Assembly (NCBI GenBank): GCA_038503035.1
Contig: JAVSML010000044.1
Span: 310,001 to 374,000, forward strand
Length of the DNA: 64,000 nt
Source: Crocodylus rhombifer
Lineage: Eukaryota > Chordata > Crocodylia > Crocodylidae
Direction of reading: 5' to 3'
A model generated the notes under the pieces. It was not told the DNA's origin, searched no databases, and saw only the letters and a list, made by a program, of their open reading frames with translations. The stretch's first letter is position 1. Every line of letters begins with the position of its first letter. The position numbers and the translations under genes are program-made. Shown in pieces: positions 47,214-58,112 of the stretch.

Positions 47214-47744
47214 GTTGTCTTCAAATATCTCAAGGGCCACCATAAAGATGAGAGAGAACACCTTTTCTCTCTAGCATTAAAGAACAGGACATGGTCCAGT
47301 GGCTTGAAATTGCAGCAAAGTAGGTTTTAATTGATGGTCAGGAAGAACATCTGCACTTCCAGAACAGTAAGGCAGTGGAATAGATGGCCTAGGGAAGTTG
47401 TGGAATTGCCATCATTGGAGAGGTGCTTATCAAGTTTGATAAACCTATGTCAAGGATGATCTAGAAATAATTATGCCTATCAACTATGGGTATTTTCTGT
47501 GTTTTGGGGCTTTTCTAGTTGCCATCTGGGGTTGGGAAGTATTTTTTCTTTCCCTTTCTGTTGCTAGGTATGTGGGGAGTAGGAGAGGGAGAGGGTTGCC
47601 CTTCTTTGTACTGGGGGAGCGTGGCCTTCTTCCTTGGATCTCTTGGGCATAGTTTAACAGTCTTTGCAGCAGCAGAACCCTGGCTGCTCTTGTCCCCCAT
47701 TTTACCTTGGAGTTGTGTGACAAGGTTGAATGTGTGGTTTTCAT

Positions 47745-47865
47745 AACAGGTTAGACAAGAATTTGCTTGGAAGGGTCTGAATAGGGGTAATCCTGCCTCA
47801 GGCAAGGGATTGGACTAGAAAACCCCCAGAGGTCCCTTCCAGCCCTATTTTTCTATGATTCTGTG
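47745..47865 (+). mobile_element. CR1 3'-end fragment
   Basis: Contains 'caggttagacaagaatttgc', 'caagggattggactagaaaa', 'gaggtcccttccagccctat' and 'ttctatgattctgtg'. About 270 bp of unrecognised sequence separate it from the older copy ending near 47475. Confidence 0.82.
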
Positions 47866-47943
47866 AATAGTTTCAGCCTTCTGGAGGAACATGACCATTG
47901 AGGAAGGTTTTGGCCTCCCTTGGTCAGAGCTGAGTTACCCTCT

Positions 47944-47970
47944 TATCGTAAGCTTGCTGTCAGGATCTCA
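47944..47970. repeat. 27-bp direct repeat, right copy
   Basis: Counterpart of 46141-46167. The homology stops abruptly on both sides. Confidence 0.9.
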
Positions 47971-49865
47971 CTTACATTATCGGGTGGATGGTAAATCAAA
48001 AAATAAAATCTTTTTTTTCCTGAGGCTGGGAAGACATAGAGAGAATCTAAGATAGGAAGGAAAAATTTTTTGAAAACACCTGGAGCAATAGACTCTGCAC
48101 CAGGATTCAAGTGAGCTGCTTCCGTTCTCATAACCGGCCGCAGAAAGGTCACTCTATTCTGCATCGTTCTCCCCGAGACTGTGAGCAGCAGGATTTCTGC
48201 ACTGTACTGAGAATAGGATACCTCCCCCTCTCAGTAAAATCCCCACTAATTCTTTCAAGTAGCCCCTTTTCCCTTCCCAATGTTCATCATCTAGGTTATA
48301 AAGTCCAAGGCCGTGGCTCACTCCTTAGGAAACTCCTTTCAGTGCCCCCATTACTAACAGACATGCACGCTTTGTCTTCAAAGGGCTTTTAATCCACCCA
48401 CCTGTCCCCTTTTTTACTATCAGTCCTTAACCTGGACAGCCCCATCTTATGGCTCAGAGTTTAAGTCCTGAAAGTATCTTTATGAATCACCTGTTTCTCT
48501 TCCCTTGAATCTCTCTTAAATTTTAGCAACAGCATTTTGTGTCTTTGCACAAATATTCCCTGATGGCTTTCTGTGGACATGGATCCCCAAAATATGCATT
48601 ACTCATCCTATTTCCTTGATTCATTGCTTTGACAGAGCAGCTCTCAAGTCCTGTTTTTCTTATGCTTGGCAAACCTCATCTGCCCTGTGTTTTTTTTCCT
48701 TATGTTTTGCTCAAGTATTGTACTCTCCAGAAGCTTTTTAACTAGTGCCTTCAGGTTCTCCAGGGAGATTTATTCTTTACTACTTGTTGCTTCATTCTTT
48801 GATTTCTTTTTTGCTAGGTAGCTTGCATTTCTGTTTGCTCAGGTTAACATCCAAGTTGCATTGCCCTTTGCAAGCTAGCTCAAATATTAGCAAAAAGTTA
48901 TGTTGCTTATAAACAATTTTTTTGTGGTCGATGACTTGTGTATGCTACTTTATTAACACAAATTTTATAATAGTCTGTAAATATAGATCCTTTATATAGA
49001 AGTCATTACCTTCTCCAGGCTTTTTAGTCCTTTGACAAAAGCACGGGGGTGTTTTGGGGGGAAAAAAAATACTTGTCCATTTTTTCAGAACAGTGTAAGG
49101 TTTTTTTTCTTAGCATTTCATAAGTAAAACACGAGAAGTTTAATAGCACTTTAATAATAAACTCTGCTATGACAGCAGTGCTATATAAAGGATATTTTGT
49201 TATTCCTTGAGCCATTTGAACAGTGGTCTGACTTCCACTCTAACTCTTAAAGCCAAGGAGCTTGAGAGGCTCGAAAAACAAAAAAGCTGTAATTTTCCCC
49301 TTGAGGAATGGACACCCTTTTCGACTAGTTATCATTGTTAAAAACATAGGTTGCAGGTTGGCTTTAAATGTTCAGGCCAACAGTGAACATCCATAAATAC
49401 CAGGGTGTCTTAGACAAGATCTTTTATCCGCTGACTTGTATTCTAAATGGGAGTAGTTACTTTCTGTGAGGGTCACAGAGAATTCAATATCACAAAGACA
49501 GTGCAGCTTTGTATTACAGCTGTTACAGTATATGCTGAATAGTGTAAGAGTGTTGGATGTGAAATCTTTATGCCCTTTTCCCATCAGTGAATAGCTGGAA
49601 AATAACTTGCCTGGCAGGACTGGTGATTGCTTCCACCTGCCTGCAATATTTGATGAATCATGTTTCATAAGTAATTTAAAGACAGACTGTGTTCTGTTCA
49701 TCTGCCACTTGGACTGCAGTTTGAAGTATTTCAGTTGAGCAACTTTCCTTTTCTTTAAACAAATGAATCATGTTCTATTAAAACATTGCCTTTCAATTTT
49801 TGTCAGAATAGAGTGCATTTAACTGAGATGGAGTTTATTCTAACATACAAAGATGACTAATTAAG
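47971..49865. other. Single-copy DNA, nothing recognised
   Basis: Non-coding sequence without recognised repeats or exons. Confidence 0.5.
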
Positions 49866-50265
49866 TACGCCCAGACCAGTGTGCGCATGTGGTTTGTGGT
49901 GCTTTAAACCTGTTTGTGATGCCACAAAGTGCACGCAGTGAACCTGCAACTGTACGCTGTGTTGCAAATTTGCGGCTCGGTGCCAAACGTTGATACCAGG
50001 ATGTCCTGGCCAGGCTCTTTGCAGCCAGATTGGTGCTGTTGCTGCTCTGAGAGGCCCCTGGGACCCCAGGTAAGGCTGCTGGGGCCAGCACATATGCTGG
50101 CTCCAGCCTCCCGTGCCCTACCCAGGACAATTTGTTGCACACCAGAGTGCACACGCAGAGGCATGCCGTGGGACACAAAGCAGCAGCAAAAAATGTGGGC
50201 CACTGTTTTTTATGCTCCTGGAAATGCACACCTCTTGTACATGGGGATACGCCCGTTTTGTTCAT
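49866..50265. mobile_element. GC-rich element related to the one at 55498
   Basis: The core 'gaggcccctgggaccccagg', 'aaggctgctggggccagcac', 'gctccagcctccc' parallels 55772-55840 of the 55498 element in the same order. The edges (acgcccagaccagtg on the left, gatacgcccgtttt on the right) give only a weak inverted pair. No coding is recognised. Confidence 0.45.
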
Positions 50266-51169
50266 ATTACCCTAGTTTTATGTTTGCTCTAACTGCCTGG
50301 GCCAGACTATAAAATCTTTAGCAAATTCATGCATGAGAGAAGGAGGAAGAGAGAGAATAGGCCAGTATTTGGGACATTTGTCTGGAATAGAGGGACTCCA
50401 AGGTAAGGTTCCGATTCTCTGTGATTCAGATAAGGAACATGTTTCCTCTTTCTTTTTTTGCCTTAGAAAAAATACTTTTAAAGGTCTCGGCTTCATACTT
50501 TCTTCTTGGGACTGGAGATCCTCTTCCACCCCACTCTGAATAGTAACTCTCAATATGAACCGCTATATTCACTTCAAACCAGTCATGGTATAAACTGCTA
50601 TTCAGTGAATAAGGGTATCACAGCCCAATCTTCAGCATCCAGTGCTTTACTGTTATTTTTAATTCCATATAGATTTATGGAGGTCTATTCTATGCCTTTG
50701 AAACCAATGAAAGATTTGCCTGTGGCTTCAGTATGAGACGAAACAGAGTCATAATTAAGCATCCAATTTTTTAAAATGATCTGTACAAGTCTTCCTTTTA
50801 ATTAATGGTTTTGTTTTCTTCCTGTTCGCATGTTAGAGAACCATTCTCCCCTGTAATAAACTTTAGACAGGAGATTATAATAAACTAAAGGAAAATTAAC
50901 TCTGTGTTGTTCTAACCTTTCTATGCTTGAAAGAATCAGTCTTATAATTTACAAGGGAGACAGTGTAAAACTTGCAAGACTAATAATCATTGTAATGATT
51001 ATGAATAATGAATCTTGGGATGTTATTACACAATAAAAACATACACTCCCATGCTGTGTCTTACTGCTCAATTATTTAAGACTCCTTGATAATTATAGAC
51101 TTGTTTTAAGTCTGTCTCCTTAGATGATTAGGAATTGTAACTCTAGCCACAACAGCTTGATTTTTTTTT
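50266..51169. other. Single-copy DNA up to the assembly gap
   Basis: AT-rich, with no features recognised. It ends in T9 directly before the gap. Confidence 0.5.
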
Positions 51170-51569
51170 NNNNNNNNNNNNNNNNNNNNNNNNNNNNNNN
51201 NNNNNNNNNNNNNNNNNNNNNNNNNNNNNNNNNNNNNNNNNNNNNNNNNNNNNNNNNNNNNNNNNNNNNNNNNNNNNNNNNNNNNNNNNNNNNNNNNNNN
51301 NNNNNNNNNNNNNNNNNNNNNNNNNNNNNNNNNNNNNNNNNNNNNNNNNNNNNNNNNNNNNNNNNNNNNNNNNNNNNNNNNNNNNNNNNNNNNNNNNNNN
51401 NNNNNNNNNNNNNNNNNNNNNNNNNNNNNNNNNNNNNNNNNNNNNNNNNNNNNNNNNNNNNNNNNNNNNNNNNNNNNNNNNNNNNNNNNNNNNNNNNNNN
51501 NNNNNNNNNNNNNNNNNNNNNNNNNNNNNNNNNNNNNNNNNNNNNNNNNNNNNNNNNNNNNNNNNNNNN
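51170..51569. other. Assembly gap of 400 N
   Basis: Exactly 400 undetermined bases lie between T9 (51161-51169) and T9 (51570-51578). The break probably falls in a long poly-T or poly-A tract that could not be assembled. The round length suggests an estimated or placeholder size. Apparent frames that cross it are artefacts. Confidence 0.98.
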
Positions 51570-51578
51570 TTTTTTTTT

Positions 51579-52159
51579 AACATCACAGTTCAAACTAAAA
51601 TTGCATTTAATATTTAAAAAGGAGGTTTTTTTTAATTTTTTTAATCCTTTAGTTTCTCTACTAGTAAATGCTATTTCAGTTCAAAGCATTATCTAGAGGG
51701 AGGGAGACTGGAGAATGGGGAACTTCAAACCCAATCCACTATGATTATGTTTCCCTTAAGGACTGAATGTGGGGACTTAGAAGCAAAAATAATTTTGATC
51801 AGCTTTTAATAATTAATTGGATTAAAATATTAATTTGTATATAATCTAATATTTGTCCAGGATGATATAAATTCTGTTGATGCTGCTTATTGCAGAAAAT
51901 CAACTATGGCAGAACTTTTCCATTACTCAAATCACAAGTCCAGGTTATTCAATGGTCCAAGAAAAGGCTGTAGAAACTTAAGCACATACATTTCTCCCTT
52001 GTGCTTATAGACTAAAGTGTTTCCATATTGACTATGCAGGCAACAACAATATGCAGGCAAATAAAAGAGGCTACTAAAAAGGAGTTTGGAAATCACTGGA
52101 ATTGAAAACACAAAGGCTTTCAGTAGTTGACAGTGTTCCTTTGAGATAAGACACAGTGA
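51579..52159. other. Single-copy DNA, nothing recognised
   Basis: AT-rich sequence without features. Confidence 0.5.
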
Positions 52160-52599
52160 GTGTGTCTACACAAGATATGTACTGTGGAACTGACTGATTA
52201 GCTCTGCTGTAATGCGTCAGCGTCTACACGTGTTGTGCTATTAGGACACAGGAAACTAATAAATGCCCCTGGAGGTGAGTAGTGTCCAACACAAGCACTG
52301 TCCTACAGCAGAGTTATTTAGTGCAATGCAGCACATGTGTTAGGTGGTGACTGGGGCTGGCTGGGACATGAGGATATTCCAGTGTGGAGCTGCCTGCCAG
52401 CTAACCCTGCACTGGAGCACCCTTCTGCCCCAGCCAGCCCCTCCGTAGCACATTGAGGTGAGTAAGAGCAGCCTCCGACTGGCAGGCTGACTTCCCCCCA
52501 GGTCCCTGCCAGCTGAGGTTGCAATGCTTCAGCTCAACATGCTGCAGTCCTGGGTGCACGCAATGTTGCTTTGCATTAATAATATATGTAGAAAAGCCT
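52160..52599 (+). mobile_element. TIR element, family of 20081
   Basis: Begins gtgtgtctacacaagatatg, then 'ggaactgactgattagctct', 'gcgtctacacgtg', 'ggggctggctgggacatgag' and 'tgccccagccagcccctccg'. It ends near 'aatatatgtagaaaagcct'. Order and orientation match the outer element at 20081. It is uninterrupted, so it shows the pre-insertion state of the site hit at 20117. No coding. Confidence 0.62.
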
Positions 52600-55497
52600 A
52601 GCGTGAACTATCAGTACTCTTGTACCATTTCAAATTTGTAGTACTCCAAGAAAAAAAGGCATTATTACCAGCACTGCTTCGGTGACTTCAGTTCATTGAC
52701 TTCAACAGAGCTAAGCAGAGGATTGGGTCCAAAATGTCCAAACCCATGGACAGCTGTCCTGGAAGGACCCATGACATTCCCAACCACTCTTCCAGCCCCT
52801 TTATTCACCTAACACCTTGGCCCCTATGTCCCAGACATCTTCATATGGTTTGTCTGCCAGGCCTTCCTTTATTTTTACATCTTATGATTGCAGTTGTTGG
52901 TCCAAGTGTGCTGCAAATAGATGGAGTGTGGTTTTTTCTGTTTGTTGGTTTTTTGCAGGGGCTTTGTAGCTTGATCTAATCAAAACCATTTTCCTCTAAA
53001 TGTTCTAAGTGAGCTGTTAATGAAATTTCCTGGTCAGATTCCAACTTCATATTGTAGCCTTAGCAGTTTCAGTGTTACGACTATTAAAAAGTTTTTAAAA
53101 GTTATCATTTCCCTTAATATAGAAAAAATATTTCTTTTCAGCCTGATATCCCTGTCCTCCTCCTCCTTCCTTCTAAAACAAAGCAAAAACCAATCACTGT
53201 TGGGTAGATAGCAACTCTGGAAAACTGCAACCAAAGAGGTAAAAAATGTAGACATTGTGAATGAATAAAGACAGGGATGTAGGCTAGAAACAATCCAACA
53301 CATTTAGAGATAGTAGTTATAACCATTATTACATATAATCCTTTTTAAGTCTGTGGTGAAGTAGATAGTGTTAACAAAACCACTAATCTCTCTGCAATCT
53401 GCTTTATAGAATTCCTGTTGTCTAAAAGAAACTGCTTTTCTAATGGGGCACAGTAAATTTCATTAAAGTATAGATTAGCTTTTGCTTTCTCCTGTCTGTT
53501 AAATTCAATATTCAAGGAAAACTTTTATCTTGGAAAATATGTAGCAAACGCAACGAACAATATGCACTCTGCTACTGCATTATTTTGTGATAGCACAACC
53601 TTCTGTTGTTTGAATCAATATTGATGCCAACTTGATAATCACTCTACTAGCTGCGGTAAAGTTTTTTTTTTTTTTTTTTTTTAACGTGGCTTGTATTATA
53701 ACTGTTTTTTGGTGTTGTGCCTTGCTCTTTTAGATAGATTGTGGTTTATTAAAACATGAAGGCACTAATTATCAGGCTAGCTGTTTTCTCAGTCACTTTT
53801 TTGGCAAACAATAGTGTGAATTGTGAACGTTCACAACCCTAGATTTCTATAACTAAACTTAGAAAAGCATAAATGCCATGAAACAAACTTCAATTAATGC
53901 CTTCAGCTTATGCCTTGAGGGGCACAGGCTGCTAGCACACTCCAGGCCCTGCCACTTCCAACGGTAAGTTTAATTCATATGAAGTTAAGCACATGCACAC
54001 ATTTTAGCAGGATCAGGTTCTCAGTCTTATTTAGCTCTTTGTGGCGGCTGAGTATTTTCTCGAACCCAAGCATTGGGAGCCAAGAATACAGATGCCAGGG
54101 AAGAAAAAAATCAAATGTTGCAAGTGCCATCTGCCTGACCTAATCAAATCAGGCCTCTTTCAGTTTTGCCTCAGAGGTGTTGACAACTGGCCGTTCCCCG
54201 AAGAAGATCCAGGTTCTCAGGTAGGTTGGTTTTGAAGAACCTGAACCACAGTCCCAGCCTATTCGCTTCAGCTCCTGTTTTGTTCCCCAAGCCTCTGGCA
54301 TGCCCTGTCATCTTGTTTTTGGAGCACCGTGATCAGGTAGCTTGGATATGATGAAGAAGTTTGTGAATGGCTTCCTTTGACCAGAGACCTGAGGAAGAAT
54401 GTCTTGCATCTGAAAGCTTGGCTAGCTTTCTCACAACTACCATATCATTCTAAGAAATCATTCTTGCATCTCACATAATGTCTGAACCATCACAGCTATA
54501 ACATCGTTTGTACACTACTGTAAATGCATTAAATCTGAATATAAACAGTGCTGCCCAGTTGCCTTGCTCTGGACTATCCAGTGTGGTTCCTCTCCCTATT
54601 TGACCGCTTCAGTGATGCTGCTGCTTCCAATCCATCTACTTTTCTGGAGGCAAGAAACATCAGCAAGAGATGTCTGTCCCTTATTACAGCAGAAGAGGAG
54701 GATCCGCTTCTTTTATTTCAGGCGGGCAGGTTCCTTCCTCTGGAAGTTCCTTTGGAATTGGGGACATTGTCTGCTCCCCGGGCTCCCAACATTGTAAGAA
54801 CATAAAAAGCTCATTCACAACCTCTCAGATACTCTGCACAAAAAGTCACCGGGCTCAAGGAGAAATGAGGACATGGCTTTCTGAAGTAACAGCCCATGCG
54901 AAATGTGGCAAGCGCGGTCTGGGGAATTCTGGTCCATTTTAACTGAGAATGGAAGTTCTGAGTCCCAAACCCAGAAGTCTAGTTACACCTGTCATGTACT
55001 GTAATGAGTCTTTAGTTATTTGCAGCAGGTGTGAAACTACCCCGCCACATTGGGAGTGCGATCTGAGTCATTTTCTAATCATTACAACCCTTCACTCTTG
55101 CTGAATTATAGCTCTTCAAGGAATCCATAAGCTGTAGGGGAGGGAGCTCACCTCTGCAGTCAGATGGTTTATTTTTAAGAGTCTTGAAGGTCACAGTAGC
55201 TGCAAATCTCCTGATTTTAAAAGTACTATTCTCAAGGTACCTTGATGTATAATATCCATCTCACGCAGGGTACCTGGAAGACCTCCAGCTCTTTGATGAC
55301 TTTACTTACTCTGCCAAAGATTCATTGCTTTTATTAAAATAGTAATTTCTGTGATATAGAAAAAAAACACAACTCCTTTATATTCCGTCTGGTCATCACC
55401 TTTCTTTTCCATTAAACACGCCTGAGCCTATTAAAGGTGGTGCTTAGTAGCATTATTTATGTTGTCTCATTTTTAGCTGACGCCACTTAAACCTAGA
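52600..55497. other. Non-coding DNA with a T21 run
   Basis: T21 lies at 53662-53682. At about 54385-54455 the word 'gacctgaggaagaatgtctt' followed by 'gcatctgaaagcttggctag' resembles a widespread reptile repeat with 'cctgaagaagg...ctgaaagcttg'. No exon is recognised. Confidence 0.5.
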
Positions 55498-55972
55498 GGG
55501 TGTGTCCAGATGAGCACAGCCATGTGGTATGCGGTGCTGGAGACACGTCTGCAGTGCCACATACCGCGCAGTCAGATGTTCTCCATGCTGCAAGGCAGTG
55601 CTGCCCATGCATGCGCTGCTCCCCTTTATTTTCCACAGTTTTTTTTTTTTTTTTTTGACCCCTGGATATCCTGGGGGTGGGGAGCAGAGCAGCGCATGCG
55701 TGGGCAGTGTGTGCTGCTGAAAAGCCAGAGCTGGGCCACTTGGAGCCACCTGGCAGGATCGCCACTGCTGCAGCCCCAAGAGGCCCCCAGGAAAGGCTGC
55801 TGCTGTCATCCCAGTGCTGGCCCCAGCCTCCCCTGCCACCCCCAGGATAACTTACCAGGTGCCAAATTGCGCATGGCACAGGTGTTCCCTGGTAACAAAT
55901 AGGTGCGGCAAAAGGTGCACTGCTGCTACTTGTCCCAGGGACCTAAACTTCTGTGCTGATCTGGAAACAACC
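55498..55972. mobile_element. TIR element with a hairpin around a T18 tract
   Basis: The left end ggtgtgtccagatgagcacag and the right end, reverse-complemented (ggttgtttccagatcagc and onward), match at about 19 of 23 positions. Inside, a GC-rich arm at about 55593-55624 (gctgcccatgcatgcgctgc) faces 55679-55712 in inverted orientation, with T18 (55639-55656) near the apex. It has no transposase and is related to 49866-50265. No target duplication is clear. Confidence 0.65.
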
Positions 55973-57851
55973 AGAGAGTGTTAGCTCGTATCGTTGTTGT
56001 GATCCAGCTGCTGATATTCTTCACTTTTGTATTATGTTGCACATGCAGATACAGCATCCTTCTGTCTTGCAATTGCTGCCATGTTATTTATTCCAGTCTC
56101 ATCCCCTGATCTCTTTTTTATGTCCCGAGCCCTTCCTTGACTCTTCTGCTTAACTGGGTTGAACCAAACAATAGAAATATTATGTGGAGAGCAATCTCCA
56201 CCCCCCTATACTGTATAAACAGCAGCTTCAGCATGCTCTCTGGGAACTACTTATTGGATTATTTGATAGGAATGTGGCTTTTGCCACGCATGCCTAAGAA
56301 CATGAGGAATTGCAGTGATTGAAAGCATAATTCATTAAGTTGTTTAGCATAGTGTAAACTTTGCATAAGGTAAGGATCACAAATGCAATTCATTAAATCA
56401 GTCAGCAGCAGCCAGAAGATGTTTTCTATGAGTTGGAAAATCAGATTGAATGATGTATCATGAAAGATGGCAGTTATGTTGAAGTCTAGACATTTGAGCT
56501 GTATCATGTTAAATCTTAATGAATTATGCGTTCTATCATTATTTACGGTTGCTTATATCCTGTGTATATCCGAAGTTATTAAAGTTTAAACTTGCACAAC
56601 ACCCTGTTATAAACTTTTTAAACACCCCATATATAGCATAAGTTTCATCAGATGCTGAATCAATTGAATCCCAAAACTATTGCCTGCATCATGTGATCAC
56701 CTGTCCTCTTCCCTGTCCCCCGGTGGATAGTAGATTGGTTGTCCTGATTAAAGTGCTGGATGTTTTGGTGTGAACCTCCCCTACCATTAGTATACAACCT
56801 TATAAACAATATGCAACTCACCACAATATGATGTACAATATGCAAAGCAATAATTAATATTGTAACAAAGCAACTCACTGATTAATCTTTGCTCTTCCCT
56901 TAGCAGTTGCATGGCCAGAATACAGCAGCTGTTCAATAAAACCGAACCAGCCTGCAGTTTTTGCAATTACCAGGAGATCTAAAAAGGTGTCGTGGAACAT
57001 AAACATTCATTTCTGCTGGGAGCAGTGGTGATACAGCCAGCTTTTTGCAGCATGACAAAGTGAAATTGTCACAGCCTCAGGAAGCATTTGGGAGCTAAAA
57101 ATTCCTTCTAAGGAAAATGGCTGTAAGGGATTTGATTAATATATTTATAGGTTTGTTCCAGCCTATAATCATAGTAGCAAGGTGCTGTACAGTTTATTAA
57201 AGGCAGATTCATTGCAAGGTTCAGTTCTGCATGCAGCATTAATAATCCATCTCAAGGCTCAGAGATGTACTTTGCCCACCAACCCGGGAGAGATGGAGGT
57301 TATATATTTCCTCCCTGATAGGTTGGGATAGCAGAGGAAACTGGGGACAGATTGGACATCATCGTGCACGACATCACAATGCCAGGAAGATGGCTGGGCT
57401 GAGCAACAGAAATTAAGAATAGAAATACACTTCCAAAAACAGTGGAGGAACTGTTAGCCAAAGGTGAGGTGATCAGTTTAGCAGATACCAGCCAGGCAAA
57501 TAATACCTGAGGAGAAAGGGTAGAATTTCCCTTGGAAGTAAACCTTAGGTGTGGCTGTGTTTTTGTCTGGGCTTTGATCAGAGGTCTGTGGTGATGGGGC
57601 TTGGGAGTTTCATTAACCCTTGCGTCATCTAAAAACTGGAAAGTCAACAAAGTTTTCCAGGATGGGTCACATCTTGCAAACATGGAAGCAGGTGTCACAG
57701 CGCAGTTGGATTAGGTTTTGAGAGGGAGAATAAAGTTTGCAAGCTCTAGGCCACAGATGGTCAGATAGTTCAAAGACGTTTCTTTTTGATCAAGAAGATG
57801 AGGGATATTTGTTAACCAATCCACACTAGGCTTTATAATAAAATAAATTAT
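55973..57851. other. Non-coding DNA with one separated inverted repeat
   Basis: Single-copy AT-rich sequence; see the inverted pair at 56325-56529. No exon or RNA gene is recognised. Confidence 0.5.
56325..56529. repeat. Inverted repeat, 15-bp exact arms, 205 bp overall
   Basis: gcataattcattaag at 56325-56339 is the exact reverse complement of 56515-56529. Homology continues inward, imperfectly, for another 12-13 bases. It could be a small MITE or a conserved hairpin. No target duplication is seen. Confidence 0.75.
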
Positions 57852-58112
57852 AGGCATGGCAGTGCTACACTCCACCAAGACCAAAAGAGACCTGGGGGTG
57901 TTGATTGACCACAAGATGAACATAAGCCACCAATGCGACTTCCCCCAGGGGTGCTGCAAGCACTTACTCTGGACTCATTCAACTGGCGTTTGAATGCTTA
58001 TCTTGCAGGGGGGCCATTTGACCCCAGCAGACTTCCTGCCTATGGCAGGGGGCTTGGACTGGGTGATCTTGCAAGATTCCTTCCAGCCCCTAATGTCTAT
58101 GAATCTATGAAA
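57852..58112 (+). mobile_element. CR1 fragment with internal deletion
   Basis: The first part (57852-57939) matches the copy 1 region 'ggcatggcagtgctac' to 'aagccaccaatgcgac'. The second part (57940-58112) is the C-terminal end and tail: 'caagcacttactctggactc', 'cttgcaggggggccatt', 'tggcagggggcttggactgg', 'ctaatgtctatgaatctatg'. About 470 bp present in the 3738 copy are missing at the junction. Confidence 0.88.

Larger units (their letters stand above)
46168..47475 (+). mobile_element. Old CR1/L3 copy, interrupted
   Basis: An older CR1 reads from the RT fingers (46270) through 47085 and resumes at about 47216-47475 with the C-terminal region and start of the tail ('ctatgtcaaggatgatctag'). 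Between the two parts lies the 3' end of a different CR1 subfamily (about 47110-47213). The ORF2 stretch normally expected there is missing, so the insertion came with a deletion or the parts are separate copies. Confidence 0.75.

Noticed and set aside
51120..51696. Long open frames on both strands across 51.1-51.7 kb
   Set aside because: They consist of undetermined bases (N) of the assembly gap and are artefacts.
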